The translations under genes were made by a program, and so were the position numbers. 64,000 bases of DNA, from contig NZ_CP054666.1 in assembly GCF_013348745.1 (NCBI RefSeq), forward strand, positions 868,001 through 932,000, read 5' to 3'. Below are positions 35,013 through 47,140 of the stretch, piece by piece; position 1 is the first letter of the stretch; the number at the start of each line of letters is the position of its first letter. This DNA is from Mycoplasma sp. OR1901. Its GTDB lineage: Bacteria > Bacillota_I > Bacilli_A > Mycoplasmatales > Metamycoplasmataceae. The notes under the pieces are model-generated. The model did not search any database. It saw only the letters and a list, made by a program, of their open reading frames with translations, and was not told the DNA's origin.

Positions 35013-37718
35013 ATGAATTATAAAAAAACATTAAATATGCCTAAAACAGATTTTGAAATGAGGGCAAATTTAACACAAAAAGAATCTAAATTTAGAGAAT
35101 TGTGAACAACAAATGAAGTTTACAAAAAAGTTTTAGAAAAAAACAAAGATAAACCACGTTTTATATTACACGATGGTCCACCATATGCAAACGGAGACAT
35201 TCACGTTGGTCATGCATTAAATAAAATACTTAAAGACATAATAGTAAGATATAAAACACTTAGAGGGTTTTATTCTCCTTTTGTATTCGGTTGAGATACT
35301 CACGGTTTACCAATTGAACACAAAATGCTTACAGAAGCAAAATTAAATAAAGACGAATTAAGTCCAATTATCATCAGAAAAAAAGCTGCTAAATACGCGT
35401 TAAAACAAGTAGATAAACAATTGAAACAAATGGAATTATTACAATTGTTTACTGATTATGACAAAAAATATATTACACTTGATAAAAAATATGAAGTTAA
35501 ACAATTAGAAGTTCTTAAAAAATTAGTTTTTGACGGTCTAATTTACAAAGGATTAAAACCAGTTTATTGATCACCAAGTTCACAAAGTGCACTTGCTGAA
35601 TCAGAAGTTGAATATCAAGATGTTGTTTCGCCTTCAATTTATGTTGCTTTCAATGTAATTAAGTCAGATTTTGAACATATAAAAGTAAATGATAAAATTG
35701 TTATTTGAACTACAACACCATGAACATTATTAGCAAATGCTGGTGCTGCTTTAGGTGAAAAAATTGAATACAGTGTAATTTCATACCAAAATCAACGTTA
35801 CTTAGTAGCTACAGAATTATTAAATGATTTTGTTACTAAATTAAACTGAGAAAATTACGAAGTTGTTGAAACTTTTAATGGTTCAGCAATTGAAAGTCAC
35901 TCAATTTTATACCACACACCAGTGACAAAAGTTGAAGCTCCGGTTGTTTTAGGACACCATGTTACAACAGATTCTGGAACAGGTATTGTTCACATCGCAC
36001 CAATGTTTGGTGAAGATGACTACTTGATTGGTAAAAAATATAACTTAAACATGATAATGCACATTTCTGATAAAGGTTATATCGAAAACACAAACACTCA
36101 ATTTGATAATATTTTTTATGATGATGCTAACAAACTTATCGGTCAATTTTTAGCTGATGATTTATTACATTTTAGTCGTTTTAAACACTCATATCCACAT
36201 GATTGAAGAACACATAAACCAATTATTTATCGTGGTACTCCACAATGATTTGTTTCAATTGATAAAATAAGAGATAAAATTTTATATGAAATTGAAAATA
36301 ATGTAAATACATACCCAGAATGAGCTCACAAAAGACTTTACAACATGATTTTAAATAGAGGAGATTGAACAATCTCAAGACAAAGAACTTGGGGTGTACC
36401 ACTTATTTTCTTCTATGATCAAGATAATAACCCTGTTTTTGAAGAGGATATTTTTGATTATGTAATTAATCTTGTTTCTGAACATGGAACAGATGTATGA
36501 TGAGAAAAAGAAACTGATGAGTTGTTACCAGAAAAATATCGTGGAAAAGGTTTCACACGTGAAATGGATATAATGGATGTTTGATTCGATTCTGGTGTTT
36601 CAAGTATCGCAGTTGATATTGATAATGAAAATGGAATTAAACCTCCTTATGATTTATATTTAGAAGGAACAGATCAATATCGTGGATGATTTAACTCATC
36701 AATCATTAACTCTGTAGCATTTAATGGTTTTGCACCTTATAAAAAAATTGTTTCACACGGATTCACAGTTGATAAAAAAGGTGAAAAGATGTCTAAGTCT
36801 AAAGGGAATGTTATTAGTCCTCTTGACATCGTTAAAAAACGTGGTGCTGACATTTTAAGATTATGAGTTGCAAACTCAGAATATTCAAATGATATTTCAA
36901 TTTCAGATGAAATATTAGATCAAAATACAGAAATTTACCGTAGAATAAGAAATACAATTAAATTCTTACTTGGTAATTTAAACGAATTTAAATACGACTC
37001 AAAAGTTGAACGTACAGGAATTCACTTATACATTAAAAACCAATTAGAAAATGTTAAAGAAAGCATTTTTAAAGCATATGACGAATATAAATTTATTAAT
37101 GTTATTAAATTATTAAACAACTATATTGTTGATTTATCAAGTTTTTACTTAACAATAACAAAAGATATTTTATATGTTCAAAAAATGGATAATCCACAAA
37201 GAATAATGGTTTTAACAAACCTATATGAAATAACCGAGTTCTTAATTCACGTAATTGCTCCAATTTTACCAACAACAGCAGAAGAAGCATATTCATTCTT
37301 TAATATTGAAAACAACCAAAAATTATTAATGCTTTCAGATTACATGAACGATAACAAAGTTACATATGATAATGCAATTTTAGAACAATATAAAGAATTT
37401 TTCGAATATCGTGACCAAGTTAATGTGTTAATCGAAAAAGAAATTAAGAGCGGTTTAATTAAACGTTCAAATGAAGCGCATTTAATTTTAAATACAGAAT
37501 CAAAACTAATGAAATCATTAGATTTAAAAACATTATTAATGGTAGGTAAAGTAACTTTTGATAACTCAAAAGAAACTCAAATTACAACATTCGAATCATT
37601 AAAATGTGAAAGATGTTGAAACCACTTTGAAGAACATGATTTTGACAAAGAAAATAACATTTGTTTAAGTTGTTCTGAAATCGTTAAAGGATTTCCTTTA
37701 GATGAACTTAAAGATTAA
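35013..37718 (+). CDS. ileS: Isoleucyl-tRNA synthetase
   Basis: 901 residues, full length. Class I signatures HVGH (64-67, the HIGH variant) and KMSKS (592-596); the CP1 editing domain has TTTPWTLLAN and [10 protein letters not shown]-terminal zinc knuckle with CERC and CLSC Cys pairs (about 868-890). Charges tRNA-Ile, including the Ile2 gene in the adjacent cluster. GGAG ribosome site. Overlaps lspA by 17 nt. Confidence 0.98.
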
Positions 37719-38334
37719 AAAAGAACTAGAAAAAATTAAAAAAAATAAAAAAAGAATTTTAGCTAGTTACTTAGTTATATTCACAACACTTATTATTTTC
37801 TTGGTAATAGATCAACTTACAAAGAACCTTTTATTTAAGCACGGTGATATTTTCACCTTAAATAGTGATGGTTTAATTACGGATGGTAATACATATTTTC
37901 TCCCTGAGAAAATATACCAACCACGTGACCAATGATTAGATTACAAAATTATTGGTGTACGTAGCATTTGACACGGTGGAGTTACATTTTTAAGTACTAG
38001 AAATACCTTTGTCATTCAATTTATCGGAATAACAGTCGCAATATTCGTATTGCTTTCTGTATTATTCTGAAACAAACAAAGATTTCTTTTAGCTTTCTTA
38101 CTAGGTTTAGTTTTAGCGGGTGACTTAGGTAACGCTGTTGATAGATTTATATTTAACGGTTATGTAAAAGATGTATTCTTCACACCTTTTGTAGAACATC
38201 GTGGTACATTTAACTTTGCTGATTTATGTATATTTATAGGTATAATTGCAACTATAATTTACACACTAGTAATTAATTTTCTTGAAGAAAAGAATCAAAA
38301 AAATAATAAAAATCAAGAGTTGATTATCAAATAA
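37702..38334 (+). CDS. lspA: Lipoprotein signal peptidase II
   Basis: 210 residues, four hydrophobic segments. LspA landmarks: VIDQLTK in TM1, GNAVDRFIFNGYVKDV and FNFADLCIFIG with the two catalytic Asp residues. It cleaves the signal peptide before the lipidated Cys of the many lipoproteins encoded here. A 60-residue loop between TM1 and TM2 is longer than in E. coli, as usual for mycoplasmas. Coupled to ileS by overlap. Confidence 0.95.
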
Positions 38335-38344
38335 TTAAGTAAAA

Positions 38345-38372
38345 GATATCAATTGCACATTGATATTTTTTT
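38345..38372 (+). terminator. Intrinsic terminator after lspA
   Basis: ATATCAAT/ATTGATAT stem (38346-38353, 38359-38366) and T-run, ending 11 nt before the next ATG. Confidence 0.8.
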
Positions 38373-38383
38373 ATTGGAGGACA

Positions 38384-39019
38384 ATGTTTGAAATACATAA
38401 TTTAAAATTTAAAAATATATTAAATATAGAACATTTAAAATTTGAAGTAGGCAAAATAAACGTTATTGTCGGTGCTTCAGGAGTCGGTAAAACAACACTA
38501 CTAAGAATGTTAAACAAATTAAATTCACCAACTTCAGGAGAAATACTTTATAAACAAAAGAATATTGAACAAATAAGCTCATTAGAATTAAGAAAAGAAG
38601 TTTTAATGTTACCTCAAAACCCCATACTTTTAGGTGATACAATAGAAGAAAACTTAACAGCTCCTTTCAATTACCAAAACAAACCAAAACCATCACAAGA
38701 AAAAATGAAAAAGTGCTTAGAGCAAGTTAAATTAATCAAAGAATTAACTGATTTAGCAACCAATCTTTCTGGTGGAGAAAAGCAAAGGTTAGCACTCGCA
38801 AGAATCTTATTATTAGAACCAGAAGTCTATTTATTAGACGAACCATCTTCAATGTTAGATAAAGAAACGGAAGACTTTATTATCAACTATTTAGTAAATT
38901 TCGCAAAAGAAAACAATAAAACAATTATCATGATTACTCACTCAAAAGAAGTTGCATCTAAATACGCAGACAATATAATTGAACTACAAAAAATAACAGA
39001 GATTAACAAAATTAACTAG
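38384..39019 (+). CDS. ABC transporter ATP-binding protein, FetA-like
   Basis: 211 residues. Walker A GASGVGKTT (about 31-39), LSGGE signature (about 124-128), Walker B VYLLDEP, and ITHS switch His. Small single-domain ATPase, TTGGAGG ribosome site. It pairs with the UPF0014-type permease that follows, as in E. coli FetAB, a metal (iron) exporter protecting against peroxide stress. An alternative start at 38360 would lie inside the terminator and is rejected. Confidence 0.88.
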   Translation: MFEIHNLKFKNILNIEHLKFEVGKINVIVGASGVGKTTLLRMLNKLNSPTSGEILYKQKNIEQISSLELRKEVLMLPQNPILLGDTIEENLTAPFNYQNKPKPSQEKMKKCLEQVKLIKELTDLATNLSGGEKQRLALARILLLEPEVYLLDEPSSMLDKETEDFIINYLVNFAKENNKTIIMITHSKEVASKYADNIIELQKITEINKIN

Positions 39020-39032
39020 TATTAAGGAAAAT

Positions 39033-39818
39033 ATGAACGGAATTATAGAAATATCATATTTAAGATTAGGTTTTGCTTATCTTTATTTAGTAGCCGTCTT
39101 AATTATTGTTTTACTAATAAAACTAAAAAGAATAAAAAATATACTTATTTCAGCAATAAGAATGAGTGTTCAATTGTTTTTAATGGGATATACTCTAGGT
39201 TATATTATTGAAAACCCAAACCCATTCATCACTATTGGTATTCTAATAGTTATGGAAGCATTTGCGATATTTAGTATTTTTAGGAAGTTTAAAGTTAAAA
39301 TGTCTTCCAAATTAAAATTGATTACTGCAATCTCAATGCTTGCAGGAACAGTTAGTTCGATTGTTTACTTCTTATTTGTAGTGGTTGGTGTTAAAGTTTG
39401 ATATGATCCACAATACTCAATACCTCTAGCAGGTATGTTAATCGGAAATTCTATGACCGGAATTTCATTAGGAGTTAAGGTTTTAGTCGAAGATATGGCT
39501 AAAAGTAGAGATGAAATAGAACAAAAATTAATCTTTGGAGCAACTCCGAAACAAGCAACTAAAGATATAATTTTAAAAGCATTTGATTCTGCAATTATGC
39601 CAACACTTAACTCTATGTTAGGGATGGGGATTATTTTCTTACCAGGTATGATGACAGGACAAATTTTATCAGGTGTAGATCCTGTAAATGCAATATTATA
39701 TCAAATCGCAATAATGCTAGGTATTTTAGCTTCAGTTTCGATAACTGTTTTACTTAGTTTAGAATTTGGATATAGGACTTATTTCAACAAAAATCATCAA
39801 TTTATATCGCAAGAATAA
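39033..39818 (+). CDS. ABC transporter permease, UPF0014/FetB family
   Basis: 261 residues with about seven hydrophobic segments. FetB-type core: SAIRMSVQLFLMGYTLGYI near residue 40, PLAGMLIGNSMTGISLG in the middle and GMGIIFLPGMMTGQILSG (about 191-208). Metal export with the preceding ATPase is the expected role. AAGGAA ribosome site 13 nt after the ATPase stop. Confidence 0.88.
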
Positions 39819-39835
39819 TAATAAAATTTAATTTG

Positions 39836-39866
39836 AAAATCGCAGCGTATCAGTTGTGATTTTTTA
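39836..39866 (+). terminator. Intrinsic terminator after the FetAB-like pair
   Basis: AAAATCGCA/TGTGATTTT stem with a G-U pair, then T-run. Confidence 0.7.
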
Positions 39867-40041
39867 ATTAAATTAATTTTTAGATATTATATTTTTATGA
39901 CTATATTTAAGCGTTATAAATCATAAGTTTCAACTTTTAAACATGGTAATTTTTACACACCAAAAAATTTCTGCATTTTTGTTACTCTTTGGGTATCCTT
40001 TTAGTAACAAAAAGCACTTTTTATGTTAAAATTAAAATACT

Positions 40042-41121
40042 ATGGAAAATACAATGTACAAATCACTTATGCAAATTAAAGAAAAACATGAAGAGTTAGA
40101 AAAAGCACTTTTAAACCCTGATGTTATTTCTGATATAAAAAAATATAATAAAATTAACAAGGAAATCAATTCAATTAATGATATTGTGGAGGCATTTACA
40201 AAATACTTACACAGTGAAGAAGCATTAAAACAAGCTAAAGAATTACTTTCTATCGAAAAAGATGAACAAATGATTCAATTAGCAAAAATGGAAATTACCG
40301 AAGCTGAAGATAATATGTCAAAATTAAGCGAAGAGCTTAAAATACTTATTTTACCTAAAGATGAAAATGATGACAAAGACGTTATCGTTGAAATTCGTGG
40401 TGCCGCTGGTGGTGATGAAGCTAATATTTTTGCTGGTGATTTATATAGAATGTATTCGAAATGATGTGCTCAAAATAATATGAAAACTACCTTACTTGAT
40501 GCTACAGTAGCTGAAGCAGGTGGGTTTACATTAGTTACATTTTCAGTTAAGGGAGATAAACCTTATTCAAAACTAAAATTCGAAAGTGGTGTACATAGAG
40601 TTCAACGTGTACCTGTTACTGAAACTAAAGGACGTGTTCATACTTCAACATCAACAGTTACAGTTATGCCTGAAATTGATGATGATATCGAAATAGAAGT
40701 AAGACCTGAAGATATTAGAGTTGATGTGTTCCGTTCAAGTGGAAATGGTGGTCAATCAGTTAATACAACTGACTCCGCAGTTAGAATTACTCACTTTGCA
40801 AGTGGGATAATAGTTTCTTGTCAAGAAGGTAAGAGTCAAATTCAAAACAAAGAAATAGCAATGCGTATTTTAAAATCTAAATTATATGATTTAGAACTTA
40901 AAAAGAAACAAGAAGAAGAATCTGGTTACCGTAAATTAGCTGGTTCTGGTGCTAGATCTGAAAAAATTAGAACTTACAACTACCCACAAGATCGTGTGAC
41001 AGATCATAGAATCGGTTATTCAACATCACTTAACTCAGTTATGGAAGGTAAATTAAATTCAATTATAGACGCACTTTTAACAGAAGAACAAAATGAAAAA
41101 ATAAAAGAAGCTGGTATTTAA
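40042..41121 (+). CDS. prfA: Peptide chain release factor 1
   Basis: 359 residues, full length. GGQ motif in [10 protein letters not shown] (about 236-245) and the tripeptide PVT of the PxT stop-recognition motif ([10 protein letters not shown]) mark RF1, which reads UAA and UAG. That fits an organism where UGA is Trp and RF2 is absent. Stop and start of prmC share bases (TAATG), coupling the factor to the enzyme that methylates its GGQ glutamine. A TAAAAT box lies 3 nt before the ATG. Confidence 0.98.
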
Positions 41122-41834
41122 TGCCAACCCGTGAAGATTTATTATTAGAAAAAAGAAGATATGGACTTAAAGAGGAAATATCTTCTTTTGAATTAGAACA
41201 ATTGAATTCCGGTATGCCCGTTCAAAAAATTATGGGTTATATTGAAATGGCGAATATTAAAATTGATCTTAGACACAATGTTTTGATTCCTAGATATGAA
41301 ACTGAAGAATTAATTTATTTAGCTAACCATGAAATTTTAAAAAATAATTTTAACTCAGTTCTGGACCTTTGTTCAGGATCAGGATTTATTGGGTTAGGTA
41401 TTAAAAAAAGACACCCAAATACTTTTGTTACACTTGCAGACATTTCTAAAGAAGCAATTCAATCAGAACAACTTAATTCTAAAATCAACAATCTAGAAGT
41501 TACAATTGTACAATCAGATTTATTTGAATCAATACAAGGCAAATTCGATATAATAGTTTCGAACCCACCTTACATAGGTGAAAATGAAATATTGAGTAAT
41601 TCTGTTTTAAATTTTGAACCACATAATGCATTGTTTGCTGATGATAATGGTTTATATTTTTATAAAAAAATAATAGAGCAAGCTCCAAAATATTTAAATG
41701 AAAATGGAATGCTAATTTTTGAAATTAACCCTTTACACATAGATTATTGAAATTCAATTAAAAATAATTTTAAATTACTAGAAATTAGCAAAGATATAAG
41801 TAATAAAAATAGATTTGTTAAAATTATCTTTTAA
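41121..41834 (+). CDS. prmC: Release factor glutamine methyltransferase
   Basis: 237 residues. SAM-binding LDLCSGSGFIGLGI motif (about 82-95) and the catalytic NPPY (about 150-153) in VSNPPYIG. The N-terminal helical domain is shorter than in E. coli (about 280 residues). Methylates the Gln of the GGQ loop of RF1, encoded immediately upstream. Confidence 0.95.
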
Positions 41835-41840
41835 TTTTCA

Positions 41841-41880
41841 TCCTAAAACCACTATAAATAATGTGTTTTAGGATTTTTTT
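41841..41880 (+). terminator. Intrinsic terminator after prmC
   Basis: TCCTAAAAC/GTTTTAGGA stem with T7. Confidence 0.88.
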
Positions 41881-41951
41881 ATTTTTTCAAATAAATTGAT
41901 CGCTTAAATGTTATAATAAAAAACCAACAAAGATTGAAAGGAAATTTACAA

Positions 41952-42512
41952 ATGAATAAATTTAAAATCTTATTATCTATAATGCCACTACCTATTGCAA
42001 CAATAGCATCAGTGGCATGTTCACAAAGCACAACTGAAAATAAAAATGATTCGAACACAAATGTAGAAGTTACAAATGACGTTAATAAAAATACAAACGA
42101 ATTTAATTTTGAAGCAAACAGGAAACCATTTATGGATTCGATTATTATTAAAAATAAAGAATATTTAAAAGGATTGGCAGACGGCCACTCAAAATTATTT
42201 TATGATAGAGTTGCAAAAAAATTCTATGATAAACCATCATATGGAAACCCAGATAAAATTGTTATTTTAGAACAAGATAAAAGTATCTATACTTTTAAAG
42301 GAACATACGACGCTTCAACAAAAGCGGAATCATCTTTAAGAGCTAATTCAAACGGTAAAAGCAAATCTAAAGATGATGTTATCATAATAAAAAGTGGTAA
42401 TACAATAACTTTAAAGCTTTGATTATGTCACTACGTGAGAGAAGAAGGTTCACAACGTGGTAATTATATTCAAGACGCAGTAGAATTATCAAAAGAATTT
42501 ACTTTAGATTAA
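41952..42512 (+). CDS. Small lipoprotein of unknown function
   Basis: 186 residues. Lipoprotein signal with SVAC lipobox (Cys at residue 23), then a Thr/Asn/Asp-rich linker and a compact domain from about 50 with alternating strands. ATG 41952 is preferred to TTG 41934 because AAAGGAAA lies 10 nt upstream of the ATG and the Met-Asn-Lys start gives a normal signal peptide. Monocistronic with its own -10 (TTATAATA near 41910) and terminator. Family not recognised. Confidence 0.82.
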
Positions 42513-42513
42513 A

Positions 42514-42552
42514 AAATAAGTCTCCATCTATTTAAGGAGACTTATTTTTATA
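42514..42552 (+). terminator. Intrinsic terminator
   Basis: AAATAAGTCTCC/GGAGACTTATTT, a perfect 12-bp stem, then T residues. Confidence 0.92.
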
Positions 42553-42789
42553 TTTATTTATATGTAATTTTTTTGTGTTTATTAACTCTAATTATATATG
42601 ATAATTAGCAAAATTATAAAAATGAATTTAAATGGTTAAAAAGCAAAAAAATTTCATAATATACATTCATTTATTATCGTTTTTAACATTAGTTGCTAAA
42701 CTTAAAAGTGTATTACATCTTTTAAATGTTAAAGATAATTTCAATTTATATACACATTGAAAAACTAAATATATAAAAGGCAGAAAAAA

Positions 42790-44097
42790 ATGAAAAAAAC
42801 TAAAAATCTATTTTTATCAATATCAAAATTAGGTTCATTAATGACCATTGCAACTTTACCAGTAATAGCTGCATCATGTTCAAATTCAAATAGTGGAACA
42901 AGTAAAGCTGATGCTAATTTCAAATTAGTTAAAGCTAACGGATATTCAGACGAAATGACAAAACTTGACTTAGGTACAGCAACTTTAGCAGCAGGTTGAG
43001 GTGATACAAGAGCTTTAATCAAAAACTCAAATAATTTAGTAGTTGTGGGTGCGACCGAAACTATTGCAAACGACGGTGTACAAGCTAGATCAACACTAAA
43101 AAGAGGTGATGTTGAAGCAATTAAATCAATTTTACAACACGCTATTAAAGATAAACAAAATCCAAAATTACAAATTAGTGACATACAAAATCCAGGTAAA
43201 ACAAAATTTGTATTTAAAACATATAGTCATAATGATTATTCATCAGTTGATGAAAATGGACAAATAATTATCGACACAAAAGGAACAAAAGTAAATACTT
43301 ATGGTACACCATTAGTAGATGGTTCAGATTACTTTGTTAAAAACCAAGACGGGACTTTCGCAAGAAAACAAGGTTCAAATAATAAATTTAAAATTCAATT
43401 TATACCATCAAGTGACCCTGCAGAAGTAAGAAAAGCTTCGCAAGCTTTAGAAACATATTTAAATGAAAAAGGTTACAATATCGAAATTTCAACTGCAACA
43501 GAATATAACGCTGCAGCAAACGCATTAAAAGAAGGTTCTATTGATGTTGCGTTTTTACCAGCAGGTTCATGAGCTGAACAAGCACAAGGAACAAACTTTA
43601 TTTTAGTAGCTGGTAGAGGTGTACAAATTATTGATCCATATGAATCAGTAACTAACACAACAACTCCTGCATTTAAAGATGAAAAAATATTAGTAGATGC
43701 AATTAACGGATACAATACCTTTAATGCCAAAAATGGTAAATCTAAATTATACATACCTAACACATTAGAAAATGCTCCACAAACTGTCGATGAGCAAAAT
43801 GGTTATTCTCAAGTGCTTAAAAACAAGGTAGAAAGTATTATTAATGCCGCAAATGGTAACGTGCCTGTAGTAGGATTTTATCGTTCATACGTTATGGCTA
43901 AAAAAGATTCAGAAATAGCTGTTAAAATTCAAAACGCACTTAAAACACAAGGTTCAAACTGAACATTGCCTTGAGATGAAGTTAAAGGACTAATTAAATT
44001 CGCCTACACATCAACAACTTCATCAGGTTCATATATCTTTCCTGAAGCATGATTCAAAAAACATTTTACAGGGTTCACATCATTTAAAGGTGAGTAA
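42790..44097 (+). CDS. ABC transporter substrate-binding lipoprotein (PhnD/P37 type)
   Basis: 435 residues. Signal with lipobox AASC (Cys about 30). The second half has a phosphonate-binding (PhnD) fold pattern: FIPSSDPAEVRKASQALETY, then EYNAAANALKEGSIDVAFLPAG. Together with the two following genes it matches the P37-P29-P69 system of mycoplasmas. P37 (Cypl) of M. hyorhinis binds thiamine pyrophosphate, so thiamine or a phosphorylated cofactor is a possible substrate, as are phosphonates; motifs do not decide. Weak AAAGGC ribosome site. An ATCTTTTAA/TTAAAGAT repeat lies in the upstream region. Confidence 0.87.
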
Positions 44098-44102
44098 TAA
44101 AT

Positions 44103-44978
44103 ATGCAATATTTTAAGAAAAATAAAAATATTGCAACAGATAATTGAAATATAGATTGACGTGACGTTAATAAAACTTATCCTAACGGAAAGAAAGGATT
44201 AACTAACGTCAATCTTTCTATAAAGCAAGGTGAATTTGTTGCAATTATTGGGCTCTCAGGAGCCGGAAAAACTACATTATTAAAAACAGTTAACAAAATA
44301 AACGAAATATCTTCTGGTAGTCTAACAGTAGGTCCGCATAACGTTAACGATTTAAAAAGAAAAGCATTAAGAGAATTTAGAACAAAAGTGGGTATTGTTT
44401 TTCAAGGCTATAATCTAATAGATAACATAAGTGTATTACAAAATGTTTTAGCTGCTAGATTACCACAAATGCACCCACTAAGATCTTTCTTGGGTTGATA
44501 TACAAAAGAAGATACTGAATTTGCATATCAATGTTTAGCTAGAGTAAATATTTTAGAAAACGCATATGATAGAGCAAAAGATCTAAGTGGTGGACAGATG
44601 CAACGTGTTGCGTTAGCAAGAACTCTAGCACAAAAACCTAAAATCATTTTAGCTGATGAACCTGTAGGAGCTTTAGATCCTATTATGGCTAAATCTGTTA
44701 TGGACGGGTTTTTATTAGTAAATAAAATGGATCAAATAACTGTTTTGGCTAACTTACATCATGTTGATTTGGCCTTACAATATGCTGATAGAATTATCGG
44801 AATTAAAAAAGGTGAGATTGTCTTTGACGATAGTTGAGATAAAGTAAATTTAGATGTTTTAAAAAATATTTATGGCGAACAATTAGAACAATTTGATGAA
44901 CAACAATTTATTGAAACTAAAAGAAAAAGAGAGATAATTCAAGAAGAAATAAATTCAAAAATCAAGGAATTTAAATAA
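44103..44978 (+). CDS. ABC transporter ATP-binding protein (PhnC/P29 type)
   Basis: 291 residues. Walker [10 protein letters not shown] (about 59-67), Q-loop [21 protein letters not shown] signature, Walker B IILADEP, and the H-loop has ANLHHVDLA. PhnC-type ATPase between its binding protein and double permease. The C-terminal 40 residues are a charged helix. Stop and next start overlap as TAATG. Confidence 0.93.
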
Positions 44979-47140
44979 TGCAAAAAAGTAGTAAAAACAA
45001 TACTGTATTTGCTTTTAAGAAAATACAAAAATCAGTTTTTGATTATTTTAGACCTAAATTCATTGATATCAACGGGCAAAAAGTTATTAAAAAGTTTCCT
45101 TGACTTTTTGCTTTAACCGCATTAGTTAGCCTTATAATAATTATTTTATTATTCATTAAAATAAAACCTGATTTCCAAAACTCAAATAGTTTTGTTAAAT
45201 TAATCGCAAACTTTTTTAAATTTAACACTAATGCGGTAATAGGTTCTAAAACAGATATCACAATTGCGGATACCACACTTCAAAGCTTAAAACTACTTTG
45301 GCAAACAATTTCTTACTCAGTTTTAGGAACAATACTTGGTATCTTTTTAGGTATCCCTATTGCACTTTTAAGTTCAAAAAACTTCATTAAAACACCTTGA
45401 ATATACGGCCCAATGCGTGCATTCATGAGTGTTTTAAGAACAATTCCTCCGATAGTATACGCTTACATAATTTACTTTATATTATCACCTTCATTAGTTG
45501 CAACTCTTTCAATAGCAATTTTTGTTGCTTCTTTAATGGCTAAATGATTATATGAAGATCTAGATACTTATGATGTAAGTAGTTACTACGGTTTACAAGC
45601 CATCGGAAATAATAAGTGAAATGCTTTCAAAAAATCAATCCTTCCATATTTAATAAAAAGAATTGTTAGTTATGGATTCTATAGTTTTGAAATGGTCGTT
45701 CGTTTCGCTGCTATTTTAAGTATTATTGGTATATCTACAATAGGTCAATTAATGGCCGATGAATATGCCGTTCCTAATAATTTTGCTCACTTATCAATCG
45801 CAATTTGAATTCTTGTAATTTTCATGGTTATACTAGAAGTTTTTACATTCCTAGTTAAAAAATGAATTTTAGAATACTCAGCAAAACACCCTAAAATTGA
45901 TGAAGGTTTAGATTTCAAAGCAAAATTAGAACAATTAAAAAAACAAAAGCCTAAAAACATTTATATAAAAATAATTGTATCAATAATTGTATTTTCACTT
46001 TTTATCGCCTCATTATTTTCAGTAGAATTTAAAACTACAGGACCTGAAGGGTTCGCATATTTTAATGAAGGTGTTAAAAATCTATTACATCCTAATTGAA
46101 GCGTATTCAAATGAAATAGTGGAGATAACCCAATAATACTAGGTACAGAAGCGTTAGCAATAGCGGTTCTAGCAAGTATAATCGGACTAATATTCAGTTT
46201 ATTTTTTGGTATATTAGCTTCTAAAAAAGTAACTGGTTCATATCTATCACTATTATTTAAATTTATAATCATTACTCTTAGAGCGATACCACCATTTACA
46301 TATGCATTAATTTTCTTATTGTGACAAAAAGATTCAATTATATGAGCAGGAACACTTGCTTTAGGAATCCACAGTATTGGTATGTTAGCAAAATTAATTA
46401 ACGAAAGTGTCGATAAAATAGATGATAAAGTCTTTCAATCCTTAGATAGTTTAGGAGTTTCAACTTGAACAAAAATTAGAGTAGGAATAATCAAGGAAAT
46501 CTTACCTCAAACTCTTTCTAATTTCTTATATAGAATTGAGATTAATTTTAAAAGCACTGTAGTAATCGGTGCTGTTGGTGCATGTGATTATGGTTATCAA
46601 ATTACTGTTTATTCGGTTGATATCCGTTATTGAAGCATTTTGAGTTCATATTTAATATTTACAATTGTATTATTATTAATAATTGAGCAAATTTCAAATA
46701 TATTAAGAAAGAAAATAATGAATGGTTACTTCTTAGAAGAAAATGTATTTCTTAAAAAATATTTTAGAACTAGAACTTTAGTAAAATCATTGGCTCTATC
46801 AAACATAAATAACACTGTTTTTATGTTTGATAATAGAATCTCTAAATATAATATTTCTAAATTTAATAACGAATTATTAAATCAATTTTATTTTGAGAAT
46901 AAAATCAAATTTAATCAATATAAGGTCTTAAAAAACAAATGATCAAGTGAATCTAGTATAATTTATAAAGAATTGAAAACACTTAAAAAAGAAGCGTTTT
47001 TAAGTGTTTGAAAAGAAAATAAAAATTTAAAAATTTGATCATGAAGTAAAAGAATAAAATTAGCTTTACAAGCTTCCGATAAAGTTAGTTCAAAATACTT
47101 CGAGAACAAATCAATTGAAAGTAGAAAATATGCTAGTTAA
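44978..47140 (+). CDS. ABC transporter permease, fused double PhnE (P69 type)
   Basis: 720 residues holding two permease domains. The first (about 100-300) and second (about 385-580) each contain RTIPP or RAIPP followed by a second helix block, as expected of a PhnE duplication, so one polypeptide can supply the whole pore. After the last helix comes a cytosolic Lys/Asn-rich extension of about 130 residues (590-720) with no recognised domain. This is the P69 partner of the P37/P29 system. Its end overlaps the next gene by 11 nt. Confidence 0.9.

Noticed and set aside
38360-38384. Upstream start for the FetA-like ATPase
   Set aside because: It would lie inside the lspA terminator; ATG 38384 has a TTGGAGG site directly upstream.
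42553-42789. Thiamine riboswitch before the P37-type operon
   Set aside because: I see no TPP-box sequence such as CTGAGA or a matching partner; only a short inverted repeat is present.
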